Source: Pseudomonadota bacterium (lineage in GTDB: Bacteria > Pseudomonadota > Gammaproteobacteria > Burkholderiales > Burkholderiaceae_C). From it: a DNA stretch of 64,000 nucleotides. Where the stretch lies: NCBI GenBank assembly GCA_018241225.1, contig JAFEEG010000001.1:62001-126000 (forward strand), written 5' to 3'. Shown in pieces: positions 26,598-34,575 of the stretch (its first letter is position 1; each line of letters starts with the position of its first letter). A model generated the notes under the pieces. That model was not told the DNA's origin. It saw only the letters and a list, made by a program, of their open reading frames with translations, and made no database searches. A program made the position numbers and the translations under genes.

Positions 26598-27620
26598 ATG
26601 TCTTCTGTCGAGCTTGCTGGCGTTGCCAAATCCTGGGGCGAGAGTACCGCATTGCATGGCGTAAATCTCACCATCGACAAAGCTTCTTTTTGCGTTTTGC
26701 TCGGCCCCTCGGGCTGCGGCAAGTCAACCACCCTTCGGATCATTGCCGGACTCGAGAGCGCCAGCGCCGGCCAGGTGCTGATCGACGGGCGCGACGTCAC
26801 CGCCCTGCCGCCGGCCCAGCGCGGCATCGCGATGGTGTTCCAGAACTACGCGCTCTTCCCCCATCTCTCGGTGGCCGACAACATCGGGTTCGGCCTGTCC
26901 GTGCGCAAGGTTCCCCCAGCCGAGCGCGAGAAGCGGGTGAAGGACGCGGCCGACCTGCTGGGCCTGTCGGCCCTCCTGGCACGCAAGCCCTCGCAGCTGT
27001 CGGGCGGCCAGCAGCAGCGGGTGGCGCTGGGGCGCGCCCTGGTGGCCCAGGCACAGGTTTGTCTCATGGATGAACCGTTGTCCAACCTGGACGCACAACT
27101 GCGCCAGGACATGCGGCGCGAATTGCGCGAGCTGCAGCGCCAGCTCGGCCTGACGGTGATCTATGTGACGCACGACCAGACCGAGGCCATGAGCATGGCC
27201 GACCAGGTGGTGCTGCTGCACCGTGGCCGCGTCGAGCAGGCCGGGCCGCCGCGCGAGCTGTATGCCCAGCCGGCCACCACCTTTGCCGCGCGCTTCATCG
27301 GCACGCCTCCGATGAACCTGCTGGCGCTCGAGGGCGGCCACATTGCGGGAAGCAGCATTCGCACCGGCATCGCCGCGGCCACGCTGGGCGTGCGCCCCGA
27401 AGCGGTGCACCTCGCCGCGCCCGGAGAGGGCATCGGCGCGGTGGTGCGCAGCGCCGAGTACCTGGGCGCCGACCTGGTGCTGCATTGCGCCGTAGGCACC
27501 GAGTCGCTGCTGGTGCGCACCCAGGGGCAGCACCGGGTCGAGGCCGGCATGCCGGTTCACCTGGCCTGGCAGGCCGGCGACACCCATGGTTTCGACGCCG
27601 AGGGCCAGCGCATCCACTGA
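26598..27620 (+). CDS. ugpC: ABC transporter ATP-binding protein, UgpC/MalK type
   Basis: Cytoplasmic ATPase of a carbohydrate-type importer, 340 residues. Walker A GPSGCGKST is near residue 37, the Q-loop AMVFQNYALFPHLSV, the signature LSGGQQQRVALGRAL and Walker B CLMDEPLSNLDA follow, and the C-terminal MalK-type TOBE domain begins after ARFIGTPPMNLL. The phrase FIGTPPMN is seen in UgpC. It heads a five-gene operon (ATPase, binding protein, two permeases, phosphodiesterase) with gaps of 46 bases down to overlaps. Confidence 0.88.
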   Translation: MSSVELAGVAKSWGESTALHGVNLTIDKASFCVLLGPSGCGKSTTLRIIAGLESASAGQVLIDGRDVTALPPAQRGIAMVFQNYALFPHLSVADNIGFGLSVRKVPPAEREKRVKDAADLLGLSALLARKPSQLSGGQQQRVALGRALVAQAQVCLMDEPLSNLDAQLRQDMRRELRELQRQLGLTVIYVTHDQTEAMSMADQVVLLHRGRVEQAGPPRELYAQPATTFAARFIGTPPMNLLALEGGHIAGSSIRTGIAAATLGVRPEAVHLAAPGEGIGAVVRSAEYLGADLVLHCAVGTESLLVRTQGQHRVEAGMPVHLAWQAGDTHGFDAEGQRIH

Positions 27621-27666
27621 GTTTTCGCTTCGCTTTCTCTCTTCACTTCCAAGGACGAACAACAAG

Positions 27667-28971
27667 ATGCAAAGAAAGACTTTCCTGCGCGCCGCCTTCT
27701 GCTGGCAACTCGCCGCCGCCGGTGGCCTGCTGGCCGGCGCGTCCGCCGCCCAGGCCCAGGCCCCGGTGGACCTGCAGTTCTACTACCCGGTGGCCGTGGG
27801 CGGCCCCATCGCCAAGACCATCGACGGCTTTGCCGAGGGCTTCATGAAGGAGAACCCCGGCATCAAGGTCACGCCGATCTATGCCGGCACCTACCAGGAG
27901 ACCATCGTGAAGGCGCTGACGGCCCACAAGTCGGGCACGCCGCCGGTCACCTCGGTGCTGCTGTCCACCGACATGTTCACCCTCATCGACGAAGACGCGA
28001 TCGTGCCCTTCGACAGCCTGGCCAAGACGGCCGAGGACAAGGCCTGGATGGGCAGCTTCTACAAGGCCTTCATGGCCAACAGCCAGACCGGCGGCAAGAC
28101 CTGGGGCATTCCGTTCCAGCGCTCCACGGTGGTGATGTACTGGAACAAGGAAGCCTTCAAGGAAGCAGGCCTGGACCCCGAGAAGGCCCCCGCCAACTGG
28201 GCCGAGCTCAAGGCCATGGCCACCAAGCTCACCAAGAAGGACGCCGGCGGCAAGGTCACGCAGTGGGGCGTGCAGATCCCGTCCAGCGGCTTCCCCTACT
28301 GGCTGTTCCAGACGCTGACCACGCCCAACGGCGCGATCCTGGCCAACGAGGCCGGCACCAAGGTCACCTTCGACGACCCCAAGGTGGTCGAGGCGCTGCA
28401 GTACTGGGTCGACCTGGGCAAGGCCGGCGTGCACCCGCCCGGGGTGGTCGAGTGGGGCACCACGCCCAAGGACTTCTTCGAGAAGAAGGCCGCCATCATC
28501 TTCACCACCACCGGCAACCTGACCAACATCCGCAAGAACGCCGGCTTTCCCTTCGGCGTGGGCATGATCCCCGGCAACGTGCGCAAGGGCTCGCCCACCG
28601 GCGGCGGCAACTTCTACGTGTTCAAGAAGTCCTCGCCGGCTCAGCAGGAAGCGGCCTTCAAGTTCATCAAGTGGGTGACGCAGCCCGAGCGCGCCGCCGC
28701 CTGGAGCATGGACACCGGCTACGTGGCCGTGTCCGAGGCCGCCTATGCCACCGACACGCTCAAGAAGTACGGCCAGGAGTTCCCGCCGGCCCTGGTGGCG
28801 CGCGACCAGCTGCCGGTGTCGGTGGCCGAGTTCTCGACGCACGACAACCAGCGCGTGACCAAGGCACTCAACGACGGGCTGCAGGCCGCCCTGACCGGCA
28901 GCAAGACGCCTGCCCAGGCAATGAAGGACGCGCAAGCCGAGGCCGACCGCATCCTGCGCAGCTACAAGTGA
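27667..28971 (+). CDS. ugpB: ABC transporter substrate-binding protein, UgpB-like
   Basis: Periplasmic binding protein of 434 residues with a signal peptide ending near ASAAQAQA (about residue 31). The mature protein is a type-1 extracellular solute-binding protein: FYYPVAVGGPIAKTIDGFAE, then IPFQRSTVVMYWNKEAF and GNLTNIRKNAGFPFGVGM. The resemblance to UgpB (sn-glycerol-3-phosphate) is moderate; other phosphorylated or sugar ligands are possible. An in-frame ATG at 27586 lies inside the ugpC end and lacks a signal peptide, so 27667 is chosen. Confidence 0.85.
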   Translation: MQRKTFLRAAFCWQLAAAGGLLAGASAAQAQAPVDLQFYYPVAVGGPIAKTIDGFAEGFMKENPGIKVTPIYAGTYQETIVKALTAHKSGTPPVTSVLLSTDMFTLIDEDAIVPFDSLAKTAEDKAWMGSFYKAFMANSQTGGKTWGIPFQRSTVVMYWNKEAFKEAGLDPEKAPANWAELKAMATKLTKKDAGGKVTQWGVQIPSSGFPYWLFQTLTTPNGAILANEAGTKVTFDDPKVVEALQYWVDLGKAGVHPPGVVEWGTTPKDFFEKKAAIIFTTTGNLTNIRKNAGFPFGVGMIPGNVRKGSPTGGGNFYVFKKSSPAQQEAAFKFIKWVTQPERAAAWSMDTGYVAVSEAAYATDTLKKYGQEFPPALVARDQLPVSVAEFSTHDNQRVTKALNDGLQAALTGSKTPAQAMKDAQAEADRILRSYK

Positions 28972-28984
28972 CCGCCGCCCGTTG

Positions 28985-29854
28985 ATGCAGCAGCGCAGCA
29001 TTCATGCCTGGCTGATGCTGCTGCCGGCGCTGGTGCTGCTGGTGGCCTTCACGCACTGGTCGGCCGTCTCCACCTTCGTCGACAGCTTCTACTCCACGCC
29101 CAAGGGCTCGCGCCCCGGGGTGTGGGTGGGGCTGGAGAACTACCAGGTGATGGCGGCCGACCCGGTGTTCTGGAAGGCGGTGCGAAACAACCTCATCTTT
29201 GCCGGCGCCACCATTCCGGCCTCCATCGGCCTGGCGCTGGTCATGGCGCTGTGGGTCAACGAGCGCATTGCCGGGCGCGCCTTCCTGCGCATGGCCTACT
29301 TCACGCCCACCGTGCTGCCGATGATCGCAGTGGCCAACATCTGGCTGTTCTTCTACACGCCGCAGTACGGCCTGCTGGAGCAGGTCACCGGCGCGCTGGG
29401 CCTGCCCTCGCACAACTGGCTGGGCAGCCCTTCCACCGCCCTGGGCGCGGTCACGCTGGTGGCCGTGTGGAAGGAGGCCGGCTTCTTCATGATCTTCTAC
29501 CTGGCCGCCCTGCAGACGCTCAACCCGAGCCTGCGCGAAGCCGCGGCCATCGAAGGCGCCTCGCGCTGGTACTTCTTCCGGCGCGTGCAGTGGCCCTTGC
29601 TGATGCCCACCACGCTGTTCGTGCTGGTCAATGCCTGCATCAACGCCTTTCGCATGGTCGACCACCTGTTCGTGCTCACGCGCGGCGGGCCGGACAACGC
29701 CTCCATCCTGCTGCTCTACCACCTGTACGAGGTGGGCTTCAGCTTCTGGGACACGGCCTACGCCTCGGCCATCACGGTGGTGCTGGTGGTGGTGCTGGCG
29801 GGCATTGCCCTCTTCCAGTTCTTCGTGCTGGACAAGCGGGTGCACTACAAATGA
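28985..29854 (+). CDS. ugpA: ABC transporter permease, UgpA-like
   Basis: Inner-membrane permease of 289 residues with six TM helices and the cytoplasmic EAA loop EAAAIEGASRWYFFRRVQWP that contacts the ATPase. ATG 28985 is preferred over the TTG just before it. Its stop overlaps the next start (ATGA at 29851-29854), so it is coupled to the second permease. Confidence 0.9.
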   Translation: MQQRSIHAWLMLLPALVLLVAFTHWSAVSTFVDSFYSTPKGSRPGVWVGLENYQVMAADPVFWKAVRNNLIFAGATIPASIGLALVMALWVNERIAGRAFLRMAYFTPTVLPMIAVANIWLFFYTPQYGLLEQVTGALGLPSHNWLGSPSTALGAVTLVAVWKEAGFFMIFYLAALQTLNPSLREAAAIEGASRWYFFRRVQWPLLMPTTLFVLVNACINAFRMVDHLFVLTRGGPDNASILLLYHLYEVGFSFWDTAYASAITVVLVVVLAGIALFQFFVLDKRVHYK

Positions 29855-30693
29855 GGGGAGCAGCACGCGCACCGCAACGGCTGGTCTACAACGAGCCGAC
29901 CTGGCTGGACACGCTGGCGGCCTGGCTGCTGGCCCTGATGTGGGTGCTGCCCCTGGTCTACGCGTTCTGGACGGCCTTCCATCCTTCGGAGTTCTCGACC
30001 CGATTCGACCTCACGGCGCCGCTGACGCTCGACAACTTCAGCCGGGCCTGGGCCGCCGCGCCCTTTGCGCGCTACTTCTTCAACACCACGGTGCTGGTGG
30101 TCATGATCCTGGCGGTACAACTGGTGCTGGGCACCCTGGCGGCCTACGCCTTCGCGCGCTACAGCTTCCCGGGGCGCAACATCGCCTTCGGCCTCGTGCT
30201 GGTGCAGCTGATGATCATGCCGGACATCCTGGTGGTGGAGAACTACAAGACCATGGCCCGCCTGGGACTGGTGGACACGCTGCTGGCCATCGGCCTGCCC
30301 TACTTCGCCTCGGCCTTTGCCATCTTCCTGTTGCGCCAGACCTTCATGGGCATTCCCAAGGAGCTGGACGAAGCCGCGCGGGTAGAAGGTGCCAGCGCCC
30401 TGCAGGTGCTGTGGCGCGTGTACGTGCCGCTGGCGCGCCCCGTCTACACCGCCTTCGCGCTGGTCTCGGTGAGCTTTCACTGGAACAACTTCCTGTGGCC
30501 GCTCATCGTCACCAACAGCCAGAACGCGCGGCCACTCACCGTGGGGCTGCAGGTGTTTTCTTCCGTCGACCAGGGCGTGGACTGGTCGATCATCACTGCC
30601 GCCACCGTCATGACCTCGGCGCCGCTGCTGGTGGCCTTCCTGCTCTTTCAGCGGCAGTTCGTCCAGAGCTTCATGCGCGCCGGCATCAAATGA
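29851..30693 (+). CDS. ugpE: ABC transporter permease, UgpE-like
   Basis: Second permease subunit, 280 residues, six TM helices, EAA loop ELDEAARVEGASALQVLWRV and the MalG-type C-terminus (FNTTVLVVMILAVQLVLGTL early, FQRQFVQSFMRAGIK at the end). It begins within the ugpA stop codon and its own stop overlaps the phosphodiesterase start, so all three are translationally linked. Confidence 0.9.
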   Translation: MRGAARAPQRLVYNEPTWLDTLAAWLLALMWVLPLVYAFWTAFHPSEFSTRFDLTAPLTLDNFSRAWAAAPFARYFFNTTVLVVMILAVQLVLGTLAAYAFARYSFPGRNIAFGLVLVQLMIMPDILVVENYKTMARLGLVDTLLAIGLPYFASAFAIFLLRQTFMGIPKELDEAARVEGASALQVLWRVYVPLARPVYTAFALVSVSFHWNNFLWPLIVTNSQNARPLTVGLQVFSSVDQGVDWSIITAATVMTSAPLLVAFLLFQRQFVQSFMRAGIK

Positions 30694-31559
30694 TGAAACT
30701 CATCACCTGGAACACCCAATGGTGCCGCGGGCTCGACGGCATCGTCAGTCCCCGGCGCATCGTGGAGCATGCGCGCGGCATGGCCGACTTCGACGTGCTG
30801 TGCCTGCAGGAAATTGCGCAGGGCTTCGACACCATGGCCGGCACACCCGGCGACCAGCCGGCGGAGCTGGCCGCGCTGTTGCCGGGCTTCCAGCTCTTCT
30901 TCGGCCCGGCGGTGCACGAGTTCGATGGCATCGGCCGCGCGCAGCGCTTCGGCAACCTGATCGCCACCCGGCTGCCGGTGGCCCGGGTGCAGCACCACCT
31001 GCTGCCCTGGCCGGCCGACCCGACGGTGGGCAGCATGCCGCGCATGTGCACCAGCGTGACGGTGCAAAGCGCGCAGCTGGGCGCGCTGCGGGTGATGACC
31101 ACGCACCTGGAGTACTACTCGCAGGCGCAGCGCTCGGCCCAGGCCGACGCACTTCGCGGCCTGCACATGGAAGCCTGTGCCCAGGCGGCATCGCCGCCCC
31201 GGCCGGAACCCGAGGACGCCGGCACGCCCTTCCAGCACAAGCTGCACACGGCCGAAGCCATCCTGTGCGGCGACTTCAACATGCCGGCCACCGACACGGC
31301 CTACGCCGCGCTCTTGCAGCCCTTCGCCCTGCCCGACGGCTCGCGCCACCAGTTGCGCGACGCGTGGCCCGCCGTGCGCGGCAACGCCCAGGCGCACGCC
31401 CCCACTTTCCGCCTGTTCGACCGGCGCTATGGCCCCGACCCGGTCGCCTGCGACTTCGTCTTCGTCAGCGATGGCCTGGCGCCCCGACTGCGCCGCATCG
31501 AGGTGGACGGCGCCACACAGGTGTCGGACCACCAGCCGGTGCTGGTAGAGCTAGGCTGA
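30690..31559 (+). CDS. EEP-fold metal-dependent phosphodiesterase coupled to the ugp-like importer
   Basis: An endonuclease/exonuclease/phosphatase-superfamily hydrolase of 289 residues. Conserved catalytic positions are visible: N8 in TWNTQW, E41 in LQEIAQ, His in TTHLEYYS, the CGDFNMPA loop (Asp/Asn) and the terminal SDHQPV (Asp-His). There is no signal peptide, so it should be cytoplasmic. It overlaps ugpE by 4 bases (ATG at 30690), so it belongs to the importer operon, in the place UgpQ glycerophosphodiester phosphodiesterase holds in E. coli. UgpQ is a TIM barrel, so this would be a non-homologous replacement. The diesterase role is inferred; DNA repair is the alternative for this fold. 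Confidence 0.85.
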   Translation: MMKLITWNTQWCRGLDGIVSPRRIVEHARGMADFDVLCLQEIAQGFDTMAGTPGDQPAELAALLPGFQLFFGPAVHEFDGIGRAQRFGNLIATRLPVARVQHHLLPWPADPTVGSMPRMCTSVTVQSAQLGALRVMTTHLEYYSQAQRSAQADALRGLHMEACAQAASPPRPEPEDAGTPFQHKLHTAEAILCGDFNMPATDTAYAALLQPFALPDGSRHQLRDAWPAVRGNAQAHAPTFRLFDRRYGPDPVACDFVFVSDGLAPRLRRIEVDGATQVSDHQPVLVELG

Positions 31560-31616
31560 ACTGCCGAGGCCGAAAACGCCCCTGCTGAGGTACGCTCCCG
31601 CGCGGAGGAGTCAGCT

Positions 31617-33605
31617 ATGCAGCAAGCGGCAATGGGTGACCCTGTCCCGGGGTCCAGGATCAAGGTTGCGGTCCTCGGCGGCGGCCCTGGCGGCATCTCG
31701 GCGGCGTTCTGGCTGAGTGCCACGCCGGCCTTGCGGGCCCGCTACGAAGTCACCGTGCATACGCTCGGCTGGCGGCTCGGTGGCAAGTGCGCCAGCGGTC
31801 GCAACATGGCCGTGGGCGGGCGCATCGAGGAGCACGGACTGCATGTGCTCATGGGCTGCTACCAGACGGCATTCCAGACCATTCGCCAGTGCTACGCAGA
31901 ATGGGTGCCGCGCGCCTCCAGCCCTTTCAAGCTGTGGACCGATGCGATGACGCCGCAATGGAAAGTCGCCGCCGAAGAACAGGCGCCCGGCGTGCAGCCG
32001 CCGCAGTGGACGCCCTGGGAATTCGCGCTGCCCGTGCTTCCCGGCGAACCGGGCGATCCGGACACGGCCCACAGCGATGCGCGCGTGGGCGAACTGGCTG
32101 CCTCCCTGCAGGCGCTGCTCGACGCGCACCCCGACCTGAGCGCCCAGTGGGACTACGGCCCGGCGCTGGCGCAGCTGCGCCGCCTCGCATCGTCCTCCCC
32201 AGGCGACAACAACGATGACGACAACGACGACACCGGTGACAAGCTCAACCGGCTGGCCGGACAGGTGCGCGCGCAACTGGCGCCACGCGCTGCCGCGTCG
32301 GCCACGGACGACGCGGCGCTTCAAGGCGCGCTCTCGCACCTGGCGATCCTGGCCGACCTGGGTCTGTCGATCGCCATCGGCTGGTTCCTCGACCTGCGGG
32401 GACAAGGCCAGGCCGGCTACGACGCGCTGAACGCGCAGGACTTTCGCGGCTGGCTGGGCCGCCACGGCGCCACCGACGCCGCGCTGAATTGCGCGCCCAT
32501 CCGCGCGCTCTACGACCTGACCTTTGCCTACCGGGGCGGCGATGCCTCGACGCTGGACAACGGCTCGCTGGCCGCCGGCGTGACCTTCCGCTTTGCGATG
32601 GACATGGTGCTGGGCTACCGCCACGCCCCGTTCTGGAAGATGAATGCCGGCACCGGCGACGCGCTGTTCACGCCGCTCTACCAGGTGTTGTCCGCGCGCG
32701 GCGTGAAGATCGAGCTGTTCCACCGCGTGGCCGGCATCGAGCTGAGCGCGGACGCATCGCGCATCGGCACGATCCACGTCGACCAGCAAGCCCTGTTCGT
32801 CCACGGCGCCTATCAGCCCTTCGTGCAGGTGCAGGGCCTGGACTGCTGGCCGAACCAGCCGCAGTGGAACCAGCTCGTGGACGGCGAGCGGCTGCGCCAG
32901 CGCGGCGTCAATTTCGAATCGCCCCGGGACACCACGGTGGCCCAACGGCTCACGCTGAAGGAAGGCGCGGATTTCGACCAGGTCGTGCTGGCCGTGCCGC
33001 CGGATGTGATCCAGGCGGTGGCACCCGGGCTGGCCGCAGTCAATGCGCGCTGGGCCAGCATGGTCGCGCAAAGCGTCTCGGTGGCCACCGAGGCTTTCCA
33101 GCTCTGGCTCAAGCCGGCGCTGGGCGAGTTGGGGTGGAGCAGCAGCGCCACCATCGTCTCGGCCTATGCGGAGCGCTTCGACTCCTGGGCCGACATGTCG
33201 CAACAACTGCCCTACGAAGCCTGGCCGGCGGCCAGCGCCCCGCACGCCATCGAGTACTTCTGCGGCTGCCTGCCCGAAAGCGCCTCGCACACAGACCCGA
33301 ATGGCGATGCGCAAGCCTGGCTCGATGCCTCCATCGCCGGCCTGTGGCCCGCCGCCGTGACGCCCGCAGGCCGGTTGAAGCCGGGCGTGGAAACCTCGCG
33401 CTACTGCCGTGCCAACTGGGAAGGTGCCGAGCGCTATGTGCAAACCCCGGCCGGCAGCGTGATCCATCGGCTGCCGCCCGGCCCTGCGCAGTTCGGCAAT
33501 CTCCACCTTGCCGGTGACTGGACGCTGACCCGCTTCAGCGGCGGTTGTTTCGAATCGGCCATCGAGTCCGGCATGCTTGCGGCGGCGGCCATCTCGGCGC
33601 AGTAG
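31617..33605 (+). CDS. Large FAD-dependent oxidoreductase (phytoene-desaturase/amine-oxidase-like), copy 1
   Basis: A 662-residue flavoprotein. The N-terminal dinucleotide-binding fold is KVAVLGGGPGGISAAFWLS (16-34), followed by the flavin-contact segment LGWRLGGKCASGR and a conserved EEHGLHVLMGCYQ. The C-terminal FAD motif is NLHLAGDWTLTRFSGGCFES. Length exceeds ordinary phytoene desaturases (about 500) because of long central insertions, including a low-complexity Asp/Asn run near residue 200. It is a clear paralogue of the protein encoded at 34576-36810, with the same N- and C-terminal signatures. GAGGAG precedes the ATG. Substrate unknown; it converges on its paralogue's operon with only 3 bases between stop codons. 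Confidence 0.85.
   Translation: MQQAAMGDPVPGSRIKVAVLGGGPGGISAAFWLSATPALRARYEVTVHTLGWRLGGKCASGRNMAVGGRIEEHGLHVLMGCYQTAFQTIRQCYAEWVPRASSPFKLWTDAMTPQWKVAAEEQAPGVQPPQWTPWEFALPVLPGEPGDPDTAHSDARVGELAASLQALLDAHPDLSAQWDYGPALAQLRRLASSSPGDNNDDDNDDTGDKLNRLAGQVRAQLAPRAAASATDDAALQGALSHLAILADLGLSIAIGWFLDLRGQGQAGYDALNAQDFRGWLGRHGATDAALNCAPIRALYDLTFAYRGGDASTLDNGSLAAGVTFRFAMDMVLGYRHAPFWKMNAGTGDALFTPLYQVLSARGVKIELFHRVAGIELSADASRIGTIHVDQQALFVHGAYQPFVQVQGLDCWPNQPQWNQLVDGERLRQRGVNFESPRDTTVAQRLTLKEGADFDQVVLAVPPDVIQAVAPGLAAVNARWASMVAQSVSVATEAFQLWLKPALGELGWSSSATIVSAYAERFDSWADMSQQLPYEAWPAASAPHAIEYFCGCLPESASHTDPNGDAQAWLDASIAGLWPAAVTPAGRLKPGVETSRYCRANWEGAERYVQTPAGSVIHRLPPGPAQFGNLHLAGDWTLTRFSGGCFESAIESGMLAAAAISAQ
32204..32232 (+). 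repeat. Low-complexity Asp/Asn codon run inside the FAD oxidoreductase gene
   Basis: GAC, AAC and GAT codons repeat here to encode a run of Asp and Asn (DNNDDDNDD). It falls in a linker region absent from the paralogue and may be prone to replication slippage in 3-base steps. Confidence 0.65.
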
Positions 33606-33608
33606 CGG

Positions 33609-34571
33609 CTAGGTCCGCGAGACCACCACCGGCCCCGGCAGCGCCTTGAAATCCATCGCCACCCAGGCGGCGAAATCGATGGGCACGGTGGTCTGACCGG
33701 GGCTGGGCGACGTGCCGAGCAGGTCCTGCACGATCCGGTGGCTCGCGCAGGTGGCGATCTCCAGCCGGTAGTCGCTCGCATGCAGCAAGCCGCCGCCGGA
33801 AAAGCCCGTGAGCTGTGCCGGCGAATCGACGACGGCCTGAAAGCAGGCCAGGCCCGGATCGAGCGAATCTCGAAACTGCTTCATCTGCACGGTCGGTATC
33901 ACCGGCCCGTTGATCAACGCATCGACCAGCTCGCGTTCGACGCCCGTGAGCACGGCGCCGAGAATGGCGCGCACGGCATCGCGGCCGCTGCTCCACTGCA
34001 CGGCCGCGCTTGCCGCTGGCCCCGGCGACGGGCCCGCCACGGTCAGCAGCGCGCAGGTGCGCGCCTGCGTCTGTGCGGACAGCGTGTCGAACACGGTGGT
34101 GGTGCAGACAAAGTTCGGGCCCGGCGACGGCGCCGCATCGCCCGGCACCGCGATGCGCGCGTCCACCTTGGGCCAGCCCCACACCTCGCGCCCCGTCAGC
34201 AGGCCGATGGTGTAGTCGATGAAGATGTAGGGCGTCCAGAAGACGATGCGCATCGTCCCGTGCCGATGGTCCGTTTCCAGCAAGGGCACCCACAGCGCGC
34301 ATTCGCGGCCGGGCTCCCAGCCGATCGTGTCGATCTGCGAGGTGCAGTGCTCGATGGTCATGAAGCTGATCATCGAGAAGCCCGCCAGCACGCGGTAGCT
34401 CACGCTGGTGCCACCCACCGGGTTGAGCTGCGAATCGACCAGCGCCTGCATCGCGCCAGTGTCGGCGCGAAAGCCGAAGAGATGGGACCTGGCGCCGGTG
34501 AACACGGCCGGCTGGGCCAGGCTGGCCGCACCATGCCCGACCCAGGAAATGAAGGAAGGAAGCGTGGCCAT
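33609..34571 (-). CDS. Acetoacetate decarboxylase-like (ADC superfamily) protein
   Basis: A 320-residue protein with the ADC-superfamily motif: GREVWGWPKVDARI at about 127-140 aligns with the GRE...PKK segment of clostridial acetoacetate decarboxylase. The Schiff-base lysine position is kept (K135) but the following residue, normally a second Lys that lowers its pKa, is Val136. A true decarboxylase reaction is therefore doubtful; ADC-fold proteins also catalyse aldol, dehydration or hydrolytic steps. The ATG at 34571 lies 4 bases after the upstream FAD oxidoreductase stop, so the two are coupled. Upstream in-frame residues do not resemble the family. Confidence 0.75.
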   Translation of the reverse strand: MATLPSFISWVGHGAASLAQPAVFTGARSHLFGFRADTGAMQALVDSQLNPVGGTSVSYRVLAGFSMISFMTIEHCTSQIDTIGWEPGRECALWVPLLETDHRHGTMRIVFWTPYIFIDYTIGLLTGREVWGWPKVDARIAVPGDAAPSPGPNFVCTTTVFDTLSAQTQARTCALLTVAGPSPGPAASAAVQWSSGRDAVRAILGAVLTGVERELVDALINGPVIPTVQMKQFRDSLDPGLACFQAVVDSPAQLTGFSGGGLLHASDYRLEIATCASHRIVQDLLGTSPSPGQTTVPIDFAAWVAMDFKALPGPVVVSRT

Positions 34572-34575
34572 GGTG

